NCBI GenBank assembly: GCA_036244855.1 | Contig: BQKZ01004058.1 | Coordinates: 4,603 to 58,158, forward strand | Source of the DNA: Temnopleurus reevesii | Lineage: Eukaryota; Echinodermata; Echinoidea; Temnopleuroida; Temnopleuridae | Direction of reading: 5' to 3' | Length of the DNA: 53,556 nucleotides | Shown here: positions 12,433 to 22,460 of the stretch, piece by piece | Numbering within the stretch: the stretch's first letter is position 1 | How the letters are laid out: each line of letters opens with the position of its first letter | Made by a program: the position numbers and the translations under genes | The notes under the pieces: model-generated | What the model saw: the letters and a program-made list of their open reading frames with translations, nothing else | The model's database searches: none | Told to the model about the DNA's origin: nothing

Positions 12433-13255
12433 TACACAAAACGTATTTTGTATCTATAGGAATTATGCTAAAATGCATAGGAAATTGCGATGTGATACCA
12501 GGAAAATTATACCCTACATTAACCAGCAACGTATGCTCACATTTTTCTCGGAATTTTCTTCTTGTGTATATTCATTTACTTCATCTTTGATGGAGTGTTG
12601 CAAAGCCAGGCTAATTTCTAAGTAAAGGAAATCAAACTTCTGGGTGGATTTGAACCAACAACTCTCTGATCATAAGCCAAGAGTTCAACCCTTCAACTTT
12701 TTAAACTTATGAACTAAATCCAAAGAGTTTGATGACTCTAGATGCTTCCATTTAAACATATTAGAACCGATTAACTCCAAAGTCTTTCATTGACATCCTG
12801 TTATTTATATGATGAAAGAAAAATGTTAATGATAAAAACAATAGTTGCAAAATATAGATTTAAGAAATATATGAATTATAGGAATTTCTTATGCATATTC
12901 ATTTACTTCAACACAAAACGTCTTTTGTATAGCAATCATGCTAAAATGCATGATAAATTACGATGTGAGACCAGGAAAATTATAACCTACATTAACCAGC
13001 AACGTATGCTCACATTTTTTTCGGAATTTTCTTCTTGTGTATATTCATTTACTTCATCTTTGATGGAGTGTTGCAAAGGGGGAAAATGTATTGCTAAAGG
13101 AAATCAAACTTCTGGGCGGGATTTGAACAAACAATTCTCTGATCATAAGCCAAGAGTTCAACCCTTCAACTTTTTCAACTTATGAACTAAATCCCAAGAG
13201 TTTGATGACTCTAGCTGTTTCCATTCAAACAGATTACAACCGATTAACTCCAATC
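12433..13255 (-). mobile_element. duplicated block carrying a second tRNA-derived SINE (minus strand)
   Basis: Two collinear copies of about 345 bp, 12433-12785 and 12910-13255, offset 477. Each contains, on the minus strand, a tRNA-like head: box B is read from 12646-12656 (reverse complement of GGATTTGAACC) and at about 13119 in copy 2, preceded by an anticodon-arm-like ctcttggcttatgatcagag. The shared body gives matching open frames on the + strand, which I take as shadow ORFs. Either two insertions or one insertion duplicated with flanks. Confidence 0.65.
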
Positions 13256-13989
13256 TTGGTAAAAATGAGGTCCAAAACATCAACAGGAAACGCCATCCGC
13301 ATCAAGAAACCCTCCCATTGGCTAATAATCAATCAAAGTCGATAACAAAAACTAGAAAAATGAAATGATAGTCCAAAGTGGGGTGAAACCAATCCCGGTT
13401 GAATATCAGCAAATTTCCGTATCATGCCACGAGATTTCCTCACAAGTAACACACCTGATCTAAGCAAAAGGAAGTGTACATGTTGAAGAGGAAGCGTTCA
13501 GAGTTAACGGACCAATCGGAGAATGATAGTTTTTGTTCTTGAAGGCGGTTTAATTCAATGGAGGAAGTGTTAGCGATAATGAGGCGATAGGTCATCAGAT
13601 ACTTGGATGTGGATTGTAGTTTTTTGGAGATGAGAAGTGGAAATTATTTCCAGCTGAAAAATGGAAGCAATCATTCCTGCTCAAAACCTCTAGAAATTAC
13701 AAACTTTAGTGATGCATTAGAACACTTATGTAATATATTCAAATTTTATGCACACTTCTTTTTCAAACACACAATGAAAAATTATTTGTTCACCTGACAC
13801 AAAATAATCATGTTTCAATAGAAGGAATGTGGTTCGCAAGCAGTGGTTGTTGCAAGGATGGTGAAGCTACAATGTTTGTCCAACATAGCAGCGTAAATGT
13901 ATCATGCAAGTAGCATTCTGACTATTGCACTCCTATTATTTTTGACAGCTGAATACATAATTCTACTGCGCTTGATACTGTGTACCATA

Positions 13990-14135
13990 TTATTACCCTG
14001 GCTATAACTGCCGAGCAAGCCAGTTAGGCGCTCAAGCATTCCAAGGAATAAATACCTGCCAGGTACCCATTTTTCACCTGGGTCGAGTGCAACAAAGTGC
14101 GGGTAAATTTCTTGCTGAAGGAAATACGTTACGAA
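13990..14135 (-). mobile_element. SINE fragment, minus strand
   Basis: Reverse-complement match to the body of the 11422 SINE: ttattaccctggct, caaggaataaatacctgccaggtaccca, cacctgggtcgagtgcaac and cttgctgaaggaaat in the same order. The tRNA head is missing or too diverged. Confidence 0.75.
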
Positions 14136-14358
14136 AGTGGTACCTATGTTTCAGAATAGATGGTAAGCTACCAGAATGAATAGCACATGGAAAGAGCATC
14201 TGTTTAAAATCAAACTTTGTTATCCTGTTTACAAGAGGTTAATCCACCCATAGATGAATAAACATTGATAATCATGATCCACGCATCAACACCACTTGAC
14301 TTCTGCCAATAGATCACACCTTTCTACTTCTGAAGCCATCCCAGCCCCCTGTATCTCT

Positions 14359-15313
14359 NNNNNNNNNNNNNNNNNNNNNNNNNNNNNNNNNNNNNNNNNN
14401 NNNNNNNNNNNNNNNNNNNNNNNNNNNNNNNNNNNNNNNNNNNNNNNNNNNNNNNNNNNNNNNNNNNNNNNNNNNNNNNNNNNNNNNNNNNNNNNNNNNN
14501 NNNNNNNNNNNNNNNNNNNNNNNNNNNNNNNNNNNNNNNNNNNNNNNNNNNNNNNNNNNNNNNNNNNNNNNNNNNNNNNNNNNNNNNNNNNNNNNNNNNN
14601 NNNNNNNNNNNNNNNNNNNNNNNNNNNNNNNNNNNNNNNNNNNNNNNNNNNNNNNNNNNNNNNNNNNNNNNNNNNNNNNNNNNNNNNNNNNNNNNNNNNN
14701 NNNNNNNNNNNNNNNNNNNNNNNNNNNNNNNNNNNNNNNNNNNNNNNNNNNNNNNNNNNNNNNNNNNNNNNNNNNNNNNNNNNNNNNNNNNNNNNNNNNN
14801 NNNNNNNNNNNNNNNNNNNNNNNNNNNNNNNNNNNNNNNNNNNNNNNNNNNNNNNNNNNNNNNNNNNNNNNNNNNNNNNNNNNNNNNNNNNNNNNNNNNN
14901 NNNNNNNNNNNNNNNNNNNNNNNNNNNNNNNNNNNNNNNNNNNNNNNNNNNNNNNNNNNNNNNNNNNNNNNNNNNNNNNNNNNNNNNNNNNNNNNNNNNN
15001 NNNNNNNNNNNNNNNNNNNNNNNNNNNNNNNNNNNNNNNNNNNNNNNNNNNNNNNNNNNNNNNNNNNNNNNNNNNNNNNNNNNNNNNNNNNNNNNNNNNN
15101 NNNNNNNNNNNNNNNNNNNNNNNNNNNNNNNNNNNNNNNNNNNNNNNNNNNNNNNNNNNNNNNNNNNNNNNNNNNNNNNNNNNNNNNNNNNNNNNNNNNN
15201 NNNNNNNNNNNNNNNNNNNNNNNNNNNNNNNNNNNNNNNNNNNNNNNNNNNNNNNNNNNNNNNNNNNNNNNNNNNNNNNNNNNNNNNNNNNNNNNNNNNN
15301 NNNNNNNNNNNNN
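14359..15313. other. assembly gap (955 N)
   Basis: Run of N. No coding content can be claimed; the spliced eya frame does not need an exon here. Confidence 0.99.
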
Positions 15314-15689
15314 AAGGATCCCCATGACATGGGATAATTGAAACTTTGAAAATTCGTAACTTTTGAACGGACTGTCCAATTAAGCTCAAATTTTCACAGT
15401 TTGATCATCATATTTTTCTTCATCGACTGATAGCAAATTAATTCCAGGGTTTCATTCCACTTTAAGGTGATTCCTGTTGTGCCCAAATGTTCAGAATGAT
15501 GAAACTTTATTTCAATTTTTGACAATGTTAGCCAGTGCCTTCAACTCTTTACCAGCTGTCAACACCAGTCACATATGCTGGCTAGCTTCTGTTGACTCTG
15601 GTCGACAAGTTTGGCACACAATACTCCACACTTTCATGCAGCTAGTTAAGAATTATAATTACTGTTATTCATCTTCTCTTTTTTTTCAG

Positions 15690-15859
15690 TCAAGCATATC
15701 CACACATCTTGCCTACGCCTACAGCTCAGGGCTCCAACTTTCAACCAGTAGGGTCGCAAACACAAGGCACATTTGGTTCGCAGAGTGCCTCCAGTTACCC
15801 CTACTCCACACAAACATCACCTTCAGCCTATGGGCTTGTAGGCCAAGCTATGTCCTATG
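15690..15859 (+). CDS. eya: eya internal exon with the conserved YPHILPTP block
   Basis: This exon is 170 nt, flanked by a strong acceptor (cttctcttttttttcag) and the consensus donor gtgagt. It encodes visible residues 25-82, beginning QAYPHILPTPTAQG. YPHILPTP is the best conserved short motif of the Eya N-terminal region, shared with vertebrate EYA proteins. The rest is rich in Gln, Ser, Tyr and Thr (SQSASSYPYSTQTSPSAYG), as expected for the proline/serine/threonine/tyrosine-rich transactivation part of this co-activator. It enters in phase 2 and leaves in phase 1 (last base G). The two introns around it are 6.8 kb and 1.07 kb. Confidence 0.93.
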
Positions 15860-16933
15860 GTGAGTTTCCCCTGTATAATTTTCATGGTTACTACAAACGA
15901 GTCCCGATAGTCCACAAGTCCGACAGCCTAGGAGGCCGATATTTTGAATAATTAGTGCACGAGATAGACTTTGATTTGACTTGATTTTTTATTTGATTTG
16001 TTTTTTTTTTCATTTCAATAACATTTTCACAAATTAAACAAGAAGTTATAATGATTTTGCAACAAGCACAATGACTTTGATGAAAACAGACTTGAGTGCG
16101 ACAGCTCATTAGACCAACAAAATTATAAAAACGCCTATTAGTACGACCAAAAATTAATTTTGCAATCGAGACCGACTCTAGATAAAATTGGTCTTTTAGT
16201 CCAACATTTTCCTTAAGTCGGTCTTGTAGGTTTTTTTTGCGTAGTGTCAGTCTTACAGCAAATAATTTGTCAACATTGATCAAGTCAAAATGTCTTGCTG
16301 GAACCCCATTTTGAAAAGTGTCAATGGAGTAGGCTTATATTCATTTTTGTCTGGCTAGTGAGTTGCCGGACTCCTGGGATGTTCCCAATTTGATAACATT
16401 AGAAGAAAGCCACGCACTGATGCCAACTCGTATTTAGGTTGCTTTAGATGGCAGTGAATGAAAGGCTTATTTGCTTCGAACTCCAAGTTCTAGTAATCCA
16501 TTATCATATCAGATAAAATTAATTTTGATTAATTGTATGCACATAATTAATAAACAAATTCTAATTTTACCCCAGATACTCTTTAAGAAATGTGTAACTT
16601 GTTAAGGAATTTGTTTACTTGTATTAAAGCATTCATTTTTATGTATTTAAGTTTGAATCATACAATATGAATCATTTTCAACTTGGATTTAAGCAATATG
16701 CTGATGACTATTTCTTTCTGGAAGATATTCTTCTGGTTCTGTACACAATGGACCTTTTTTCTTAGTTTTCACTCAAAGTAACCAAATCTGAATATGGTGG
16801 TATAATAAAATCTCTTCTAAACAAATGAAAGGCGTTGTTGGAAGATAAGAATATTCTGCTGGTACTTCAGAATCTCCAGGTGTTCTCATTGTTTTTTCTG
16901 ACATATTCTTCTATGATCTTTTATATTTTTCAG
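15860..16933 (+). other. eya intron (1.07 kb)
   Basis: GT-AG intron between two transactivation-region exons. 15890-16260 contains loosely repeated motifs around 'gtcgg/gtccg' and 'accaa' that suggest a decayed short repeat, not classified. The rest is AT-rich with homeodomain-like TAAT clusters at 16515-16560, which are expected by chance in such sequence. Confidence 0.85.
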
Positions 16934-17050
16934 GAGCAAAGTCATTAAAATCAGACCCGCAAGGTCAAGGGTCGTATCTTAGTACGTATGGTTCATCAAG
17001 TTTTACTGGTAGTCCACAAGCAACGCAGAGCCCTTATTATGGCATGCAAG
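16934..17050 (+). CDS. eya: eya internal exon, phase-symmetric (possible cassette)
   Basis: This exon is 117 nt, between acceptor tatatttttcag and donor gtatgt. It encodes residues 82-121 of the visible protein, starting GAKSLKSDPQGQGSYLSTYG and ending SPYYGMQ. The composition (Gly, Ser, Gln, Tyr) is that of the Eya transactivation region. The stretch 'AKSLKSDPQ' is where vertebrate EYA has a Lys/Glu-containing insert such as 'GIKTES'; this correspondence is from memory. It begins and ends in phase 1 and is a multiple of three, so skipping it would keep the frame. A GAT microsatellite starts about 190 nt beyond the donor. Confidence 0.92.
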
Positions 17051-17234
17051 GTATGTTTGTATAAAGGATGTTGTTGATTGTGATGACGATGATGATAATG
17101 AAAATGACGAATACGATGAGTAGGACAATAATGACGATGACAACGACAATGAGAACAAAATGTTGACTGTATAATGTCAATGACGTTCAAATTGATAAAC
17201 TCTAATTCCAATGACGAAAACTACATTGACCACG

Positions 17235-17268
17235 ATGATGATGATGAGGATGATGATGATGGTGATGG

Positions 17269-17332
<64 letters not shown>

Positions 17333-17355
17333 GATGATGAAGATGATGATGGTGG

Positions 17356-17388
<33 letters not shown>

Positions 17389-17410
17389 CGAAGACGATGA
17401 TAATGATTTT
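17235..17410. repeat. GAT trinucleotide microsatellite
   Basis: Near-perfect (GAT)n, with the looser repeat running from about 17075 to 17460. It reads as poly-Asp, poly-Met or poly-His/Ile in different frames, which explains four overlapping open frames here. Confidence 0.95.
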
Positions 17411-17628
17411 GATGATTATGAAGATGGCGGTAATTTTGTTTACAATAGTGATGGTTATGATGCCCAATAAATATTTCAATTTGTTTGGGCATATTTCTAC
17501 CCTGATGAGAGGTAAAATATTAAGTGAAAACATTCTTGCTATCATTGTTGTTGAATTTGTCATTGTGTTTTGGTGCTAATTTTATTCTTATTGTTATAAT
17601 GTGATTTTTTTTTTAATCGTTTGACATC

Positions 17629-17633
17629 AGCAG
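17629..17633 (+). promoter_or_regulatory. tandem NAGNAG splice acceptor
   Basis: The sequence cagcag|GTACA offers two AG acceptors three bases apart (AG at 17629-17630 and 17632-17633). Both keep the eya frame and differ by one Ala codon. Confidence 0.75.
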
Positions 17634-17716
17634 GTACATTTTCAACAGCAGGCTACACATACCCCTCAACCAGCAATACAACAACAAATTCACAGGGTTT
17701 TAACAGTACACATCAG
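17634..17716 (+). CDS. eya: eya internal exon with tandem NAGNAG acceptor
   Basis: Exon of 83 nt from the downstream AG of a cagcag acceptor to the donor gtattt. It encodes residues 121-148, GTFSTAGYTYPSTSN and then a Thr/Ser/Asn-rich stretch ending QGFNSTHQ. The ending resembles the vertebrate EYA 'SGFNSSQQ' segment, which supports identity. It enters in phase 1 and leaves in phase 0. Using the upstream AG (exon from 17631) would add one alanine codon before Gly and leave the rest unchanged, so both products are in frame. The donor gtattt is weaker than its neighbours. Confidence 0.9.
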
Positions 17717-18667
17717 GTATTTACCAGTATTATCTTTCTATGAAGTTTATACTTTATTATATTTTATTTTTATTTGTATCTTAAGTGTAGGTAGATCCAA
17801 GGGATAAAAGGGGCGCATTCCCGCTATATATTTTCATTGATCAATTGATCTTTGCCTCTCAAATGATTTTGAACAAAGTGATGATGTTTTGCTCATTACT
17901 ACATCAGCACTAAAATGATTACCTTAGTGCTTTACAATTTAACAGTATAAAGTTGAAAACAATTAGATTACCGAGGGAAAAGGTAAATGAAATATGGTTT
18001 GGTACAACTACCTATTCTGCTGTGAATTTCTCTCTATAGCAGTGACAATGTAAAGACAAGAAATACAAAATCAATTCAATTTTTATGATATTAAATCCAA
18101 GCATAAAGGGTTATAATCATAATTATGCAAGATAACAGATAGCGGAACAAAAACAGATCAGAAAAATGATAAGCGAAATGTAACATAGATACCAAGTTAA
18201 GTTGGTACATTATATAAAAAAAAGAAATAAGAATAATCTAATGGATGATGTAGAAGTTGAATCAAACTTGAATTTTTACTTAGATATTATTATCATAATA
18301 GTATAACGAAGAAGCACTATTGTTTAATAAGAATATGTTTCAAACTGAGCACACTTCATGACCAGCTAAAGAAACTATACAAAGTAATCAAATGAATGAT
18401 TTTTTATGTTGGGTGGATAAATAATTGAAATAATTCTTGCCTTATCCAATGATAAATATCTGTGACTTTTTTCATAGCTTCTTGGTAAAGCACTGTCAAT
18501 TAGTGTTTATTCATGTTGGGATAAGGCAAGAATTATTTCAATTATACAAAGTTAGGCTTTATATAAGATTTGGAGCAAAAATGTTGTTTTTGTTATATTA
18601 TTATTTAAGTTTATATCATGTCGTTCTTTTGGAAGTATGATTACCATAATACATTTTGTTTTTACAG
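17717..18667 (+). other. eya intron (0.95 kb)
   Basis: GT-AG intron, AT-rich. The only structure seen is the 27-bp perfect inverted repeat at 18421-18447 / 18519-18545. Confidence 0.88.
18421..18545. repeat. 27-bp perfect inverted repeat (hairpin)
   Basis: The arm 18421-18447 (starting ATAATTGAAATAATTCTTGC) is the exact reverse complement of 18519-18545, with a 71-nt spacer. It ends about 120 nt before the exon 18668 acceptor. Confidence 0.9.
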
Positions 18668-18827
18668 GGTGTAGAATACGGTTCATACACAGGCTTCAGT
18701 CAAACCGGTTTCAACCAGTACTACGCTTCACAAAATTACGGTCACTACGGCATGTCGAACAGTTTTACCGCCGGCACGCCGTTACCGAACACAACCACAT
18801 ACCAGCTAGCACCATTACCAAGTGACA
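18668..18827 (+). CDS. eya: eya internal exon (Tyr-rich, ends TYQLAPLPSD)
   Basis: Exon of 160 nt after acceptor gtttttacag, ending at donor gtgagt. It encodes residues 149-202, beginning GVEYGSYTGFSQTGFNQYY and ending TTTYQLAPLPSD. The pattern (GFxQxxFNQYY, then a Ser/Thr/Pro stretch, then TYQL) follows the same order as the C-terminal end of the vertebrate EYA transactivation region (QYAQYY ... TYQL). It enters in phase 0 and leaves in phase 1. A perfect 27-bp inverted repeat ends about 120 nt upstream of the acceptor, and a long foldback element starts 30 nt beyond the donor. Confidence 0.94.
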
Positions 18828-18856
18828 GTGAGTGATCAAAAAATTTGTTTTTTCTC

Positions 18857-19410
18857 AAAAGAAGAGTCTACCCAAAATTAATAATTTTGTAACAGAAGCA
18901 GAAAAAATTGGTGAGTAAAACAAAAAAAGTTTGAAGAAAATCAGACAAGTAATATAAAAGTAATGAATTTTTAAAAATTTGAAAAAATGAGCAAATCAGT
19001 GGAAATTTCCAGAGATGTTGCCAATTTGATGACATCATGGGTGCACAACTAACCAGAGTTTTCATTATAAATATAGTCAAAAATTCATTCTATTTACAGA
19101 AAATTGCAAAGTTTGTATGAATGGAAACATGCAAATAGTGGATCTACACATCTATCAAAAAGATATTATATGGTTACAGTTTTGGGGAAATCATATTTTG
19201 GGGGAAAAAGTAATATTTTATAACATTAATATGAATGTAATAGATGGTCAGTTGTGCACCTGTGAGGTCATGAGTTGCCAATTTGTCTAAATATTCAAAC
19301 ATTCATAACTCTCTTATTAGTTGTCCGATTTTTCTCAAACTTTTTTGTTCTGATCATCTATTTTTTATTCTCCTGTTGAAGAAATATAATTTTGGGTAGA
19401 CTCTTCTTTT
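18857..19410. mobile_element. 554-bp foldback element
   Basis: Perfect 24-bp terminal inverted repeat: 18857-18880 (AAAAGAAGAGTCTACCCAAA...) against 19387-19410. Imperfect pairing continues inward for about 180 nt per arm (agtttgaagaaaatcagacaa pairs with ttgtccgatttttctcaaact; gttgccaatttgatgacatc pairs with gaggtcatgagttgccaatt). No ORF. Starts 30 nt after an eya donor. Confidence 0.8.
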
Positions 19411-19488
19411 AACCGATTGACTGCTGAATTCTGCAATTCCCATAGACTTTGTGTAGGGACTACTCGGTTCCCGTGGTCAATAGGTTAA
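19409..19488 (+). mobile_element. 80-bp TTAA-bounded MITE, copy 2
   Basis: Begins TTAACCGATTGACTGC and ends ggtcaataGGTTAA; interior gaattctgcaattcccatag and actttgtgtagggacta match the 31004 copy. It abuts the right end of the foldback element. Length identical (80 bp) to the other two copies. Confidence 0.8.
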
Positions 19489-19779
19489 TAAAGACCCCAC
19501 CCAAAAAAAAAATATTTTATTAGAGTAACCTGCCTGAGGGGGATGATGCCCCCCCCCCCCTTGACGTTTCACTGCACCATAGATGCAGAAATTGTTTTTC
19601 ACGCTCTGTGCGATTGTATATTGTTACTTTCAGATCTTAAGCAATTGTTAGACCAAATTTGTTATAACCGGGAATGCGGTTTTGATGTTACACATGTTTG
19701 ACAATTATTTTGCTATACAGTCCAGTAGAATGAGGGATAAATGTCAGATTGAACAATGTTGTTCCCCCCCCCCCTGCAA

Positions 19780-20215
19780 AAAAGCGAATGAAAATTTGAA
19801 ATTTAATTTTGGAAATTTGACAACCAAACACTGTGGAGGTTTAGGATACTTCAGAAAATTATTCACTGTGAATTAGAGGGATAAAAGAATCAAAGTAAAC
19901 AACTTTCCTTTAAACATTCACAATAGCTGGATACACACATAAGAAATATTCTTCCCTCTTATTTTCAGAAATAAATTAGTGAAATAACAGCGACTTATGA
20001 TCCCAGAAAGCGAATGAAAATTTGAAAATTTAATATTTGGAAATTTGACTTCCAAAGACTGTGGAGGACGAGGATACTTCGGAAAATCATTCACTGTGAA
20101 CAAAAGGGGTAAAGGATTTAAACAAAGTGAACAACTTTCATTCAAGCACTCACAATAACTAGAAAGAAATTTTCTTCCTTCTTATTTTCAGAAATATTGA
20201 ACAGATGTCATGCCT
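19780..20215 (+). repeat. two ~225-bp direct repeats
   Basis: 'gcgaatgaaaatttgaaa' at 19782 and 20010, 'cactgtggagg' / 'gactgtggagg', 'atacttc(a/g)gaaaat' and 'ttcttattttcagaaat' recur in order. The second unit leads into a complete MITE (20123-20296), the first into a truncated left end of the same MITE (19891). Confidence 0.8.
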
Positions 20216-20296
20216 TATTAGTGAAATAATAGCAAAGCTACTTTTCGTAGCATTCATTAAGCTATTGTGAAAGCTTGAATGAAGTTGTTAACTTTG
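20123..20296. mobile_element. TIR MITE (AACAACTT...CACAATAGC family), complete copy
   Basis: Left end CAAAGTGAACAACTTTCATT followed by caagcactcacaata is paired with the right end tattgtgaaagcttg followed by AATGAAGTTGTTAACTTTG. Size 174 bp. A second complete copy is at 36961-37133 and a truncated left end is at 19891. Confidence 0.8.
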
Positions 20297-21204
20297 TCCC
20301 GTTCTGTCATCCCATCGTATCAAAATGGTTCTTAAAATTTATTTTTATCTACCTCCTTTCAAAATGCACTGGGTTTCCCCTTTAGTGAAAGTGGGATAAT
20401 ACAAGGAAATTGTTCAACAAACTTTCATTTCCTTGTGGCTACTATCTCTCAACGTCCTGGAATGAAAACATTTTTTCTCAAAATATAGTCATGTTACCTT
20501 AATTTCTTGGCCAAATTTCATGGTATTTGGTATCATTAAATTGGATACTTGGGAGGGGTGAGATTAAAAGGAAAACATATTCAGAAGAAATATTGAGATT
20601 ATAGTACACTCCTCAAAGAAAGTTAAGGATCTCATTTTAATTTCTTAAACTCACTTTGGACTTTAATTCAGGATGTGTAGTAGAAAGAGACATCGTACGA
20701 CAACAGTTCTGTTATCTCTCATGTATGTAAATGAGTTTGATGTTTTGGATAATAATGCAAAGCAATTTTATCTAGGATATTTCAAGAAATATTTAACCTT
20801 ATATGAAAATGTATGTTTATTATTTAACTGTTGTTGTTGTGGTGGTGGTTTGGTGGGCGTTTCCCAATCCAGCTGAATTATCTACACCGTAACTTATGTA
20901 ACTTATTCATGTAGTTTAATGTGATTACTAATTGCCATGATATACATTGTACATAAATATCAATCGCAATAATTTTTTGATCCAGTAAAGCATAGGCTCT
21001 ACATGTAATGTTGACCCAAGCAAGCTAGGTCAATGGTTAAGATTGTTTTAAAGAATCCCAATTTGTTTTCCTGCATTTATATACACGTAAGTTTTATAAT
21101 CATTCAGTGATTGTAATTGTGTTATCTATTGTGGTAGTGCAAATGTAAAAAGAAATTGTGACGGAATAGAATTGGAATAAAATTTAATTCATAGATTGCA
21201 ACTT

Positions 21205-21490
21205 TGTTTAATGCAACCCCCCCCCACTCCCCGCCCCAGCCAATCCGCCACCCTTTAAAATTCATCCTATCTACCTCATGGGCAATTTTCTGTCATTTCT
21301 TAGTCCCATGCATGCATTCCTGTGAAGACGGAATCATTCTCCTATCCCCGGGGCGAAACCACTGCATATTTCTCCCCAGTTTTCTTTAAGTTGCTTGAAT
21401 ACAGGCGCGAAGTCACGTTCGCAGGTCCCAGAAATTGATGTGACGCATCGCGTGGACGGGGTGCAGGCTCCGTCTTAAAGACTCGCTTAT
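21205..21490. promoter_or_regulatory. C-run and short GC-rich patch in intron
   Basis: Poly-C near 21220, then GC-rich sequence to 21480 with several CpGs (ggcgcgaagtcacgttcgc; gtgacgcatcgcgtggac). The TGACGCAT part resembles a CRE/AP-1-like site. Isolated in AT-rich sequence; regulatory role is a guess. Confidence 0.2.
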
Positions 21491-22089
21491 TGATTTTTGT
21501 TTGTCCAGAGATGCACATAAGTCTACTTAATTATTCACTCTTTGAAAATTCATTTAAACAGGTGCGTTAGTTTTCTGCAGGGCTGTTTTTTAAATGAATG
21601 CTGTTTTCATACCCTCGCCATATGCCCTGTCCTATAAGGAAAATTGTGTATAGAATAACAGATTTGCTGGAAGGCGTTATAAGTTTCTTTTTTCTGCTAT
21701 TGTGTGGAAATTCTGATACAGTATGTAATTTAACAGTTTCGTTTATATACAATCTGTTTACAAAGAGCCATATGTTTATCAGTATGCAATTATTTTCTGG
21801 AGTATAATGCTAGTTTTTGATAAAATTGCAGGGTTTTTCTACTCTTCATCTTATCATTCCAAGAATTATTGCAAAGTGTTTGAAATGAAGAAAAAAAACA
21901 TGACTACTCTCCGAGAAATTATCTTAGTGTATGAGGTACTTTCATCACTCTGGTTTTTATTTTATAACATCTTATAGTTTGGAACATAAAATAATTGTTG
22001 CAATTGTTAGAAATCATTCTTAATCATCATTATTTTTATTTGTAAATTGCAAGATAATTTGTCAAATACTCATTCATAAATGGTTTAGT

Positions 22090-22460
22090 GAATTGGCAAT
22101 ACGATCAGGTTTGGCTAATACAGTTAGTCGCTGCGATGGTTCGGGTCATCGCAAGTGCACTATAGAATGTTGCCAATTTGAAAGAGAAAGACGGAATAAA
22201 GAAGCCTCAATTAAACTTGGAGAAAGTGGGTTCGTTCCGCAGGGGATTAAGGACAATTTAGAAAATTGGGCCATAAAATTTTATGGACAATTATAGTCGC
22301 TCTGGTACCCCACCAAGCGTACAATACGCGGAGAGAATGGGAAAAGTCAGAGAATGAGCTCTATTGATGCTTGTACAAACAGACTCTGAAATATGTATCA
22401 AAAGGATATCTCGGAGCTATAGACTCGGCTTCTTAGCGGCTTTCAATCAGTCCGGGGATG
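22090..22460. promoter_or_regulatory. low-repeat intronic block with a 16-bp palindrome
   Basis: Non-repetitive, moderately GC-rich sequence. It contains the perfect palindrome CCATAAAATTTTATGG (22271-22286), i.e. two head-to-head Hox/Cdx-type TTTATGG half-sites. Candidate regulatory element; not tested for conservation. Confidence 0.3.

Larger units (their letters stand above)
8869..15689 (+). other. eya intron (6.8 kb)
   Basis: GT-AG intron. Contents: short AT-rich stretch to 9480; a GC-richer block 9490-10040 (candidate enhancer); featureless AT-rich sequence 10040-11400; a full tRNA-derived SINE (11422-11719); a duplicated block carrying a second tRNA-like SINE head (12433-13255); unremarkable sequence 13255-13990; a minus-strand SINE fragment (13990-14135); an assembly gap (14359-15313); and a short stretch before the next exon resembling the foldback family arms (15330-15430). 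Confidence 0.85.
17051..17633 (+). other. eya intron with GAT microsatellite
   Basis: GT-AG intron of 583 nt, largely occupied by imperfect GAT/GAC trinucleotide repeat from about 17075, near-perfect at 17235-17410. The 3' end has a T-rich tract and the tandem acceptor cagcag. Confidence 0.88.

Noticed and set aside
14286..15389. Frames of over 330 codons on both strands
   Set aside because: They consist almost wholly of N; only the assembly gap is present.
15709..15951. Reading through the donor after the YPHILPTP exon
   Set aside because: A consensus gtgagt donor and a phase-matched next exon make intron retention unlikely; the extension has no Eya similarity.
17174..17579. Long open frames on both strands over the GAT repeat (poly-Asp, poly-Met, poly-His, poly-Ile)
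   Set aside because: They exist in four frames at once because a trinucleotide repeat has no stops; the interval is an intron between two eya exons.
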